From assembly GCA_046496745.1 (NCBI GenBank), contig JAWOGQ010000098.1:1-29290 (forward strand): a stretch of 29,290 nucleotides of DNA, written 5' to 3'. The stretch is from JBNJGT01 sp046496745 (GTDB taxonomy: Archaea > Nanobdellota > Nanobdellia > Woesearchaeales > JACJVW01). This document shows, in pieces, positions 1 through 6,683 of this stretch (within the stretch, counting starts at the first letter, position 1; the number at the start of each line of letters is the position of its first letter). Under the pieces are notes generated by a model that was not told the DNA's origin, did no database searches, and worked only from the letters and a program-made list of their open reading frames with translations. Both the position numbers and the translations under genes were made by a program.

Positions 1-1
1 C

Positions 2-202
2 TTCCCTGGGTACGCGTCCTGCTGTATTCAAGCGAGGCGTACCAGCGACGGCAAGTATAATCACTTAAAGCAACAGACGTTGCAAGGTTTGTATGAATAT
101 AAAAGGTACGTCGAAAGTGGAAGTAGTTATCCGATATTCTTCCCAGAAATAGCCGATACAAGTGCTGGTTTTAGCTTCAATTATGCTTGTAAAACCCTGT
201 AA
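2..202 (+). CDS. C-terminal end of an unrecognised protein, cut by the window edge
   Basis: An open frame of 66 codons runs in from the left edge and stops at TAA 200-202. It has no start codon requirement because it is truncated by the window. The predicted tail is rich in aromatic residues (it contains SYPIFFPEIADTSAGF) and looks like a real protein end rather than noise, but I do not recognise the family. It lies upstream of the VirE/primase-like gene on the same strand and belongs to the AT-richer left segment that differs from the archaeal rest of the window. It could be a chance frame; length alone is weak support. Confidence 0.4.
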   Translation, partial: FPGYASCCIQARRTSDGKYNHLKQQTLQGLYEYKRYVESGSSYPIFFPEIADTSAGFSFNYACKTL

Positions 203-220
203 ATTATACAACAAGCCGAA

Positions 221-243
221 TTGTGGATAACTTCGTGGATAAG
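221..243. promoter_or_regulatory. Pair of DnaA-box-like sites
   Basis: TTGTGGATAA at 221-230 is the reverse complement of TTATCCACAA, a match to the bacterial DnaA box TTATNCACA. A second, imperfect copy CGTGGATAAG follows at 234-243, 13 bp later in the same orientation. They lie between the partial frame ending at 202 and the primase-like gene. Bacterial DnaA boxes are not expected in archaea, so if functional they support a bacterial plasmid or phage origin for this end. Two sites could also occur by chance. Confidence 0.3.
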
Positions 244-412
244 TTTTAGGGGAAATATCGAAGCGAAAGCAGTATATTTGGCATACGTTCAATAAAATAT
301 AAAAAAAACCCCGAATGTAACACCCGAGGCAAATCTTGTAGTTTGGTTTTTGACGAAAGCAAATATACAAAATTTTTACTTAAAGGTGCATTTGGATAAA
401 ATTTATTCTAAA

Positions 413-1168
413 ATGCAAGTACAAAATTTGAAAAGGGAGATACAACCCATTAAGTCAATATCAGTTGACGTATCACACCAACCCACCACACGCGAAATAA
501 ACACCACAGACAAAGTTTTCAGCCATGTATTAGGTAAATACTCCGAAGCCTATCCAAGACCAGACAAAGGCGTTTTAGGACATTTGAGTTTGTCCGAAAC
601 GGTGGATATGCTAAATACATTACCTAGGTATAAACCACAAGACAAACATAAAAACCCCGCTTTACTACGTGGCATCTACGAGGGCGGTATTAAGGGCGAG
701 TATTGTATTAAGACAACACCGTTTATTCCTTTGGACATTGACGTTAAAAGACCAAAAGACAATCACCAGGGCGAGAACATACCGCTCCTTAAAAATGAGC
801 TAGACAACAACAACGTCTTTAGATTTTTAAAATCTATTTGTCCTATTGTCTTCAGATCGTCTTCAGGTCTAGGCATAGGAGGATTTATTTACGTTCCAGA
901 ACTTCAACACTACATTAATGATACTCCAACCCATAAACGAATAGCAGAAGCCATTTACGTTGAAATAGAGAAGCTAATTAAAAAACGTTGTGGCGTTATG
1001 GTAACACTGGATCCGATGCAAGGAGGTTTTAGGCAAATCAGAAACATACTAGGGCAATCAGAAAAAATCACGCTGAATAAAAAACCTTTAGCTTTTTATT
1101 ACAAAGTTTCAGAAGTTGTAAAAAAGACTCGGCTGTGCCTGCCCTGCTTGCTGAGCATCATCCCCTGA
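413..1168 (+). CDS. VirE N-terminal/BT4734-like (primase-fold) protein, 3' end replaced at a junction
   Basis: Encodes about 250 aa from ATG 413; a TTG at 350 would add 21 poorly protein-like residues, so I prefer the ATG. The visible pieces are an acidic DID motif (FIPLDIDVK), then FRSSSGLGIGGFIYV, then LDPMQGGFRQIRNI. This order resembles the archaeo-eukaryotic-primase-like N-terminal domain of VirE/BT4734 proteins in Bacteroidota mobile elements, which probably act in replication of plasmids or integrative elements. The natural protein should continue with a helicase-like region, but from about FYYKVSEVVKK the frame becomes the antisense of the neighbouring archaeal gene and soon stops. 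The last 13 or so residues are therefore artificial or the product of recombination. Family assignment is from motif memory and is moderate. Confidence 0.5.
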   Translation: MQVQNLKREIQPIKSISVDVSHQPTTREINTTDKVFSHVLGKYSEAYPRPDKGVLGHLSLSETVDMLNTLPRYKPQDKHKNPALLRGIYEGGIKGEYCIKTTPFIPLDIDVKRPKDNHQGENIPLLKNELDNNNVFRFLKSICPIVFRSSSGLGIGGFIYVPELQHYINDTPTHKRIAEAIYVEIEKLIKKRCGVMVTLDPMQGGFRQIRNILGQSEKITLNKKPLAFYYKVSEVVKKTRLCLPCLLSIIP

Positions 1169-2131
1169 AGACGATGATTTTCCCTGCTCCCTTTCAGCCT
1201 TCAGTTTCCTGAAAAGGCTTTGAGCATAAGAAGTGCTGTCATCCTTCTCTTCTTCCTGCTCCTCTTCACTATCATCAGTGAATATGTCCGCAGCAGATTG
1301 AGGTGCTTGAGGAGCAGCCTGCTGTGGTTGTTGCGGTGCTGCCTGAGGTGCAGCCTGTGGAGCAGCAGATTGAGCTGCAGCTTGCGGAGGGGCTTGTGGT
1401 TGTTGCGGCGCACCCTGAGCAGCTTGTCCACCCTGAGCAGCAGCCTGCGTTGGATCACCACCAGCTTCAACAAAAGGATTGAACTTATTGGTCACAAGCT
1501 CATAGAGCCCTAAAAACTTGCTCATGTTCTTTTCAAGCTCCTTTATCTTCATATTGAGCTTTTCATTCTCCTTTTGGACCTTCTCACGCTCTTGTATCTC
1601 GTTCGAAAGGCTTTTTTCCACATCACCGATCTTTTGATTCAGGTTATTATCGATCTCAATAAGCTCTTTTACCTGTTCAATGACCAGGTTCAGGAGTTTT
1701 GCATCCTCATAATGGTTCTTGACATCCTCAAGATATTTGGCAATATTCTTCTTTTGCTCATCCTTCTTCGGAGCCTCTTCCTGCTTATCCTCCCCCAGTA
1801 TTACCTGTTCGATCTCAGAATCAGTCTCCTCAACCGTAAAATCCGATTGAGGCTCTTCAGTCGGCGGTGCTTCAGGTTGTTGTGGAGCCTGAGTTGGCTG
1901 AGCTTGAGAAGGATCCTGTGAAGCTTGAGAAGAATCCTGTGAAGGAGATGGCTGATCTTGGGAAGGCTGAACTTGCTCTTGAGAAGGATCCTGTGAAGCT
2001 TGAGAAGCACCCTGTGAAGTTTGAGAAGAGTTCTGTGAAGTTTGCTTTGAATCCTGAGAGACTGATGAGAATTTTTGCTTTAAAGAATCGATATCACTCT
2101 TTTTCGAAAATAGATTCTTTAAAACCATCAT
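1109..2131 (-). CDS. Archaellum accessory protein, ArlC/D/E (FlaC/D/E) family, C-terminus cut at junction
   Basis: About 340 aa, soluble and acidic. Residues 25-80 are a Ser-Gln-rich repeat (SQDPSQ, SQDSSQASQ units). Residues 125-206 form a long predicted coiled coil leading into LGLYELVTNKFNPFVE (207-222), the segment I recognise from archaeal FlaC/D/E proteins, where a coiled coil ends in a LYExVxNxxNPFV-like motif. Residues 225-280 are Ala/Pro/Gln-rich, then comes an acidic stretch. These proteins form the cytosolic ring around the archaellum motor and link it to taxis signals. The gene lies 22 bp after arlB, with a G-rich stretch directly before tandem ATGs (2131 or 2128). The final SLFYNF is encoded by the foreign left segment, so the genuine C-terminus, probably including the ArlD/E C-terminal domain, is missing. 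Confidence 0.72.
   Translation of the reverse strand: MMVLKNLFSKKSDIDSLKQKFSSVSQDSKQTSQNSSQTSQGASQASQDPSQEQVQPSQDQPSPSQDSSQASQDPSQAQPTQAPQQPEAPPTEEPQSDFTVEETDSEIEQVILGEDKQEEAPKKDEQKKNIAKYLEDVKNHYEDAKLLNLVIEQVKELIEIDNNLNQKIGDVEKSLSNEIQEREKVQKENEKLNMKIKELEKNMSKFLGLYELVTNKFNPFVEAGGDPTQAAAQGGQAAQGAPQQPQAPPQAAAQSAAPQAAPQAAPQQPQQAAPQAPQSAADIFTDDSEEEQEEEKDDSTSYAQSLFRKLKAEREQGKSSSSGDDAQQAGQAQPSLFYNF
1110..1132. other. Junction between Bacteroidota-like and archaeal sequence
   Basis: On the plus strand the primase-like frame loses sense after about 1118. On the minus strand the ArlC/D/E-like frame loses its Gln/Ala/Pro character after QAGQAQP and ends at once in SLFYNF and a stop. Both genes are thus broken at the same place, within about 1115-1130. 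Base composition also shifts here. No terminal inverted repeat, tRNA or att-like duplication is visible. A chimeric contig is the simplest explanation; a real recombination event is the alternative. Confidence 0.6.
1903..2007. repeat. 30-bp exact direct repeat inside the archaellum accessory gene
   Basis: The same 30 bases occur at 1903-1932 and 1978-2007 (a 75-bp offset, a whole number of codons). Each begins CTTGAGAAGGATCCTGTGAA. Shorter degenerate copies of the GAAGGATCCTGTGAAGCTTGA unit lie between and after them. On the coding (minus) strand they encode the Ser-Gln-rich SQASQDPSQ units. The in-frame spacing suggests slippage or unequal recombination expanding a protein linker. Confidence 0.85.
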
Positions 2132-2153
2132 ACCCCCCTTTTTTTTAAGAAGA

Positions 2154-3068
2154 TCAGCCCAGAGGCCAGATCCGTGTACTCTTGTAAACTATGACATCAG
2201 GTGTCCTGGCACGAGCCTCTGTGAGCCTGCCCTTTTCCGAGGCAAAGATGAACATGATATCTTCTCCGACTGTCAATGCATTCTCTTCGTGTGTCTTGAA
2301 AAGGACCTTAATCTTTTCCCTGGAATCCATCACGTAATCCTCATTTCCGACTACAACCTGAAAGCAGAAGTAATCTTCTGGAGGCAGGAACTCAAATTTG
2401 CATTCTGACCCGACTTTCCTGAACAGAACAGAACCTGCAGGCAACTCAGCTTCACCTGAAGCAGTCGTATCGATCTCAACAGTCCCATAGATTTCCTCTC
2501 CTATGGTTATTGCAGTCTCTTCAAGCTCAATCCGGTCTCCATTGCTCACATCCCCAAGAGGGATATTATCGCTCAATCCAGCATCTGAAAGATTGACCAC
2601 AAGCGAATCATTGGTTGAATCGATTATCCGCACCTGCTCATTCTCCCCGTCACCGTCCAGGTCATGAGGAACTGTCTGCCAGGTATCATCAACAGCAGTA
2701 CTCACGTTCGCCTTATTCCCATCCTCAGGGTAAAGAAGTTCTGCTGCTGTATGCACCTTGCTTGAAAGCATTTCAACATCAAAGTTTCGCATCTGCAAAG
2801 GATCTGATCCAGAACTAAGCCTCATCAAGACCTCGTAATTATTGAATGTCTCGCTGGAGTAGTTTGATGCAGCCATTATTGAGAACACATCAACCCCGTC
2901 AGTGATACTCTTTCTTGCTTCCTGCCCCACAAGCAATGACCTTTGCTGGAGGACATTTGAAGTCGAGATCAGTACCGCTGCAGCAACAGCTGCAACTAGA
3001 ATGGTTGCTATGAAAATGATAAGGGTTCCAATACCCATTATCCCTCTTTTGGAATTACTCCGCATCAT
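2154..3068 (-). CDS. arlB: Archaellin (archaellum filament subunit)
   Basis: 304 aa with a class III (type IV pilin-like) signal peptide. Residues 1-9 are short and basic and end in K-R-G; cleavage by the PibD/FlaK peptidase is expected before IMGIGTLIIFIATILVAAVA (10-29), the helix that packs the filament core and matches the archaellin mature N-terminus almost word for word. The rest is a beta-rich outer domain with several N-X-S/T sequons, as in glycosylated archaellins. It is larger than many archaellins of about 200-230 aa. It has its own promoter, a GGAG ribosome site at about 3081-3085, and tandem ATGs at 3068 and 3065. The ArlC/D/E-like gene follows 22 bp downstream. Only one archaellin copy is visible. 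Confidence 0.88.
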   Translation of the reverse strand: MMRSNSKRGIMGIGTLIIFIATILVAAVAAAVLISTSNVLQQRSLLVGQEARKSITDGVDVFSIMAASNYSSETFNNYEVLMRLSSGSDPLQMRNFDVEMLSSKVHTAAELLYPEDGNKANVSTAVDDTWQTVPHDLDGDGENEQVRIIDSTNDSLVVNLSDAGLSDNIPLGDVSNGDRIELEETAITIGEEIYGTVEIDTTASGEAELPAGSVLFRKVGSECKFEFLPPEDYFCFQVVVGNEDYVMDSREKIKVLFKTHEENALTVGEDIMFIFASEKGRLTEARARTPDVIVYKSTRIWPLG

Positions 3069-3112
3069 GCTCGTGCATCTCTCCTGCCAATGTTAAAAAA
3101 CTGGCTTAGTTA

Positions 3113-3123
3113 CTATATAAATC
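3113..3123 (-). promoter_or_regulatory. BRE/TATA promoter of the archaellin operon
   Basis: Reading the minus strand, CGAAAGATTTATATAG gives a purine-rich BRE followed by a TATA box about 50 nt before the archaellin ATG. Transcription would start near 3093, leaving a leader of about 25 nt with a CAGGAGAG ribosome-binding site. The same GAAAGATTTATA arrangement recurs in other promoters of the window. Confidence 0.65.
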
Positions 3124-3168
3124 TTTCGTTTAAAAAGACACGCTTTGTTCACTATCTCAGGGGAGTAA

Positions 3169-4062
3169 TCAAGGGCATCTAAAGCCAACAATATCCCCCT
3201 CCGCAAACAATTCCACCACATCACCAGGCTCAAGGAGTGGTGGATTTCCCTTCACAGCCTTTACTGTATAAAGTCCTGTACCTTCCAAGGCAGGAACAAT
3301 CGATGAATTATAATAACCTAACCTCTCTTCATTGATAATCATCTCTCCAAGTCCAAAATGATAGACCTCCTGATAATCTGAAAGATATAAAGCAAGCCCT
3401 GTATCATTCCACGCATAATCAAAGATTCCGTCACCATCGATATCCTCTATTTGATGCAACTCATGTATGATCAACTGCTCACCATTAAGCCCTACCAGAT
3501 AAGGTATATCAGAAGTCATTCCATTCAATGAAACAGCTAACGAACGATCAACGGAAAACACGTGATCAACTGACAGATGTTGTGAACCCTTTGAAAGGTC
3601 AGCCACAGAACCATCCTCATTCTTGAGAGGAACATAAGACCTGTTGCCTTCATAAGTTATTGAAAGAAAAGCCCCATCATACGACGCAGGACAGTTCTCC
3701 TTATTGCATATGAAAACACGGCCTTTCTCATACTCATGTGGTTGCGTGGATAAAGGCATGCTAAGATTAATCTTATACCCGTTAGCCGGCGGCACTTCTA
3801 TCTCATCCCTGGTAAAAAAACCATCTTCACCATAATGCGGCTTTCCGGAAGAATAGCTAAGCATAGCTGATTCAGTCTCAAGCTTGCATTCAGAGAGATT
3901 TATCTCTGTATTGCTTCGTATCATGTTCCCTTCAAGGGATTCATAAGGAGGGCGATACATCAGCACTATAACCAGTATGACTACAGCAAAAACCGGCACA
4001 CTAGCCTTGAGGGCCACCCAGTGTAAGTCCTCCTTTCGTAAGAGCTTCTTCAATCTCATCAT
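3169..4062 (-). CDS. Membrane-anchored extracellular protein of unknown function
   Basis: 297 aa from ATG 4062. A basic N-terminus (MMRLKKLLRKED) precedes one hydrophobic segment at about residues 17-36; the remaining 260 residues are hydrophilic, with N-X-S/T sequons and a calcium-loop-like DIDGDGIFDY at about 207-216. This predicts a signal anchor with an extracellular domain. No known family is recognised. It is the last gene of the operon starting at 9538. With ATG 4062 it overlaps the upstream gene by 62 nt. An in-frame GTG at 4017, preceded 11 nt upstream by GGAGG (4029-4033), would cut the overlap to 17 nt and start at the hydrophobic segment. The start is therefore uncertain. Confidence 0.7.
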   Translation of the reverse strand: MMRLKKLLRKEDLHWVALKASVPVFAVVILVIVLMYRPPYESLEGNMIRSNTEINLSECKLETESAMLSYSSGKPHYGEDGFFTRDEIEVPPANGYKINLSMPLSTQPHEYEKGRVFICNKENCPASYDGAFLSITYEGNRSYVPLKNEDGSVADLSKGSQHLSVDHVFSVDRSLAVSLNGMTSDIPYLVGLNGEQLIIHELHQIEDIDGDGIFDYAWNDTGLALYLSDYQEVYHFGLGEMIINEERLGYYNSSIVPALEGTGLYTVKAVKGNPPLLEPGDVVELFAEGDIVGFRCP

Positions 4063-6682
4063 CCGTAAAATATTTTTTCAGTGTTTCCCGTATCTCTTCT
4101 TCTTTCTTATCCTGGAACTTCAGTATCTTCACCATGTTGGCGACAGAGTTTACCTTCTCTTCTTTTTTCAGGTCATCCAGGTTATTGAGTTTCTCCTCTA
4201 TCTCCTGTTTTACCTTGAACCTGTCCATCTTGTTGAGATACTTCATGAGCGGCTTTCTATAACGATACACTAGATAACCAACACTTCCTCCTACAATCAC
4301 TATGAAAGATAATATTATTATGAGAGGGATTATTGACGAATCATCAGGCACATATTCTATATCAACAACCACAGGCAATGATTCACTCACACCAAGCGTT
4401 GATACAGTTATATCAAATGAGGTAGTATAATTCATGTTACGTGGCACCAGATTCGCGATGTTCACGCTCTTAGTCTCCCCCGGATTAAGCGTCATCATCC
4501 CTGTTGCCTGGAAGAACTCATCAGGAACATTTATCTCAGGCGTGATCTGCACATCAAGATTGTTCTTCACTGATATGTTAAAGCCACCTTTGGAACTGTT
4601 CACATATATGTTTGTCGGAGATAGTGTCAGAGGATAGGAAGAATAACGATTGATATACACAGAAATATCCTGTGAATAGCTCTTCCCCCTTGCCTCGCAT
4701 TCCAGTTGACCTGTATACAAAGCTTCCTTTGAATCAGGCATATCAAAAGTGATATCCATTTTCGCATCTGAAGAGGTTATCTTGAAATTTGATGAGCTGA
4801 TCTCCTGCTGTTTCCAGTCAACAGAACAGATGAACTCATGATGTGACTTATCAACCTCAAGAGGGATAGTGCCTGTCCTTCCGAATACTCTTACAGGCGA
4901 TTCAGGCGTTACGTTTATTGACGGGAAATCTGTGATTATAACAGGCACTTTTGCAACCATCTTACCTTCACTTGTGATATTGAGGAAACCATACATCTCA
5001 TCAACACTCGAGGTTTCCTTGTAAAGGTTAAGTTTCCTGTATGAATATGAGGAGATTGATGATTTCTCATCCAGCCTCACTACATCAGTTAGCGATTCAC
5101 TAAAATTGTATTTGAGATCCTCAAGATCAAAAGGAGTCGGGTTGAAGAGATCAAAGCTTACCTTCTTCTCATCAAGCACTACAACCCCTGGTTCAGAAGT
5201 AAGCATTGGCCTGGCATTATTCCTGAGGACATAGAAACTGGAACCAAGAGCAGTCGTGTCATTCCGTGAGATATTAGCCTCATTTTCACTAAGCCACTGT
5301 TCTGCATCCTCTATCGGCTCGAATGTCCGGTTCATACCGTAAGCCTTAAGCGCCATAACACTTATTGCAGTGGGAACAGCCTTCTCAGAGACAGTCCCAT
5401 TACTAGGACCCCATGATCCCTCGTTGTTCTGCTGGAACAAAAGCCAGTTGAGTGTCTCCTCCCTGTACCTTTCAAAATGCTCTTCAGTCCCGTCAATATA
5501 AGTGAACCTGTCCATGTATGGCTCATAATCACTCATCCATTCAGAGCTGGTGTTCGAGAAAGCAGAGACCCACAAGGCTGTGGGAAGCAACTCCTTAAAA
5601 TAAAGACCAACCGTGTCTGCAAATTTCAGTTCTGAAAACATCCACCTCTTTGCCTCCCTCCTGTTGGGATCATGCAGATCAAGGTTTGCAGCATACGCTG
5701 TGGAAAGATGATTGCAGGACTCTCCCTTCCGGAAAAGGCTCCAGCATGCCCCAGGCATTGAATACGAAAGATTATCACCCTGGTAAGTATAGACCACATC
5801 TCCATGCTGGTTTCTTATCGTAGCATCAAAAGGATCATAGCTTGCAACCGAAAGGGTAGTATTAAGGGTCGCTTCAAAACTGTAGACCTGGGATTCATCC
5901 TCCTCAAGAGAAAAGTTCTCAGAGCCTTCACCTGTGCTTGCAACAAACACAAGAGGGCTGTCAAGCGGTGTCACTTCAACACTCCACCTATCACCCTGCT
6001 CATAATAGTTCTGTCTGTACTCGATCCAGTTCCGGGCATCATGCACCACCCTTCTGGCATCATCAATCCCGCTATGGGTAAGGATATAAAGGATCTCCAT
6101 TGTAAGAGGGATATCACAGGGTGCATCTGGCCAGCACTTCTTCTCCTCGTTCCTCTCCATCTGAAGATATTCCACTGCCTCCCCTATCTCATAATCAAAA
6201 AGATCAGGGAATTGCGACAGGCCAAGTATACCGTATGCCGTATCCCTGTTTGTCTTCCATCCACCATCATTGAACTGCGTGTTCAGTATTATATCCAGGA
6301 GTTCAGAGAAAGTGTTAAGCCTAAGATCCTTGTACAATCTGTAATTCTCATTATTCTTGGTATACTCGCTCTGGATCCGCACATTATCGCAATCGAACTG
6401 CTCCAGGTTGAATGAACCTATGTAACAATTCTCGTCTCCCCAGCGATATACAGGCACATCCTCAAAATTATTATTATCAAGACACATCACAGAAGAACGA
6501 ACTGAAAGCTCCTCGTCCTCAAGACAAGTGAGAAAAGTAAGATCCTCTACCGAGAGAAACTCAGGGACAGAATAATCCTGTGTTATGTACTCAGAATCAG
6601 GCCTCACAAGATGTATACCCTGCTCATAGCCACATGCAAAGCTAGCGCAAAGCAATATCACCAATATCCATAGCTTGTTCAT
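4001..6682 (-). CDS. Secreted, C-terminally anchored protein with alpha/alpha-toroid repeats
   Basis: 893 aa from ATG 6682, chosen because AAGGGGT (6686-6692) precedes it and it directly follows the stop of the upstream gene; a longer frame from 6793 adds non-signal-like residues. Residues 1-18 are a signal peptide (with Cys at 12 and 17, so a lipoprotein is possible). Residues 125-215 and 405-490 resemble prenyltransferase/squalene-cyclase-type alpha-alpha-toroid repeats (TQFNDGGWKTNRDTAYGILG; QQNNEGSWG followed by TAISVMALKAYG). Residues 500-780 are beta-rich, Ig- or CARDB-like. A membrane helix spans 784-807, followed by a charged cytoplasmic tail (808-893) with predicted helices. Such toroids occur in cyclases and in alpha-2-macroglobulin-like surface proteins; here, outside the membrane, a binding or structural role is more likely. 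Function unknown. Confidence 0.75.
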   Translation of the reverse strand: MNKLWILVILLCASFACGYEQGIHLVRPDSEYITQDYSVPEFLSVEDLTFLTCLEDEELSVRSSVMCLDNNNFEDVPVYRWGDENCYIGSFNLEQFDCDNVRIQSEYTKNNENYRLYKDLRLNTFSELLDIILNTQFNDGGWKTNRDTAYGILGLSQFPDLFDYEIGEAVEYLQMERNEEKKCWPDAPCDIPLTMEILYILTHSGIDDARRVVHDARNWIEYRQNYYEQGDRWSVEVTPLDSPLVFVASTGEGSENFSLEEDESQVYSFEATLNTTLSVASYDPFDATIRNQHGDVVYTYQGDNLSYSMPGACWSLFRKGESCNHLSTAYAANLDLHDPNRREAKRWMFSELKFADTVGLYFKELLPTALWVSAFSNTSSEWMSDYEPYMDRFTYIDGTEEHFERYREETLNWLLFQQNNEGSWGPSNGTVSEKAVPTAISVMALKAYGMNRTFEPIEDAEQWLSENEANISRNDTTALGSSFYVLRNNARPMLTSEPGVVVLDEKKVSFDLFNPTPFDLEDLKYNFSESLTDVVRLDEKSSISSYSYRKLNLYKETSSVDEMYGFLNITSEGKMVAKVPVIITDFPSINVTPESPVRVFGRTGTIPLEVDKSHHEFICSVDWKQQEISSSNFKITSSDAKMDITFDMPDSKEALYTGQLECEARGKSYSQDISVYINRYSSYPLTLSPTNIYVNSSKGGFNISVKNNLDVQITPEINVPDEFFQATGMMTLNPGETKSVNIANLVPRNMNYTTSFDITVSTLGVSESLPVVVDIEYVPDDSSIIPLIIILSFIVIVGGSVGYLVYRYRKPLMKYLNKMDRFKVKQEIEEKLNNLDDLKKEEKVNSVANMVKILKFQDKKEEEIRETLKKYFTDDEIEEALTKGGLTLGGPQG

Positions 6683-6683
6683 G

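Noticed and set aside
301..350. Hairpin terminator around CCCCGAATGTAACACCCGAGG
   Set aside because: The two C-rich arms do not pair with each other; only the outer AAAAACC/GGTTTTT could pair, which is weak.
1220..1513. Plus-strand open frame rich in Leu/Arg opposite the archaellum accessory gene
   Set aside because: Its Leu/Arg/Ser-only composition is the mirror of the Gln/Ala/Pro-rich real gene; other frames here have the same low-complexity origin.
5804..6415. 203-codon plus-strand frame opposite the toroid-protein gene
   Set aside because: The minus-strand frame has a signal peptide, toroid motifs and operon context; the plus frame has no recognisable domain and no promoter or ribosome site.
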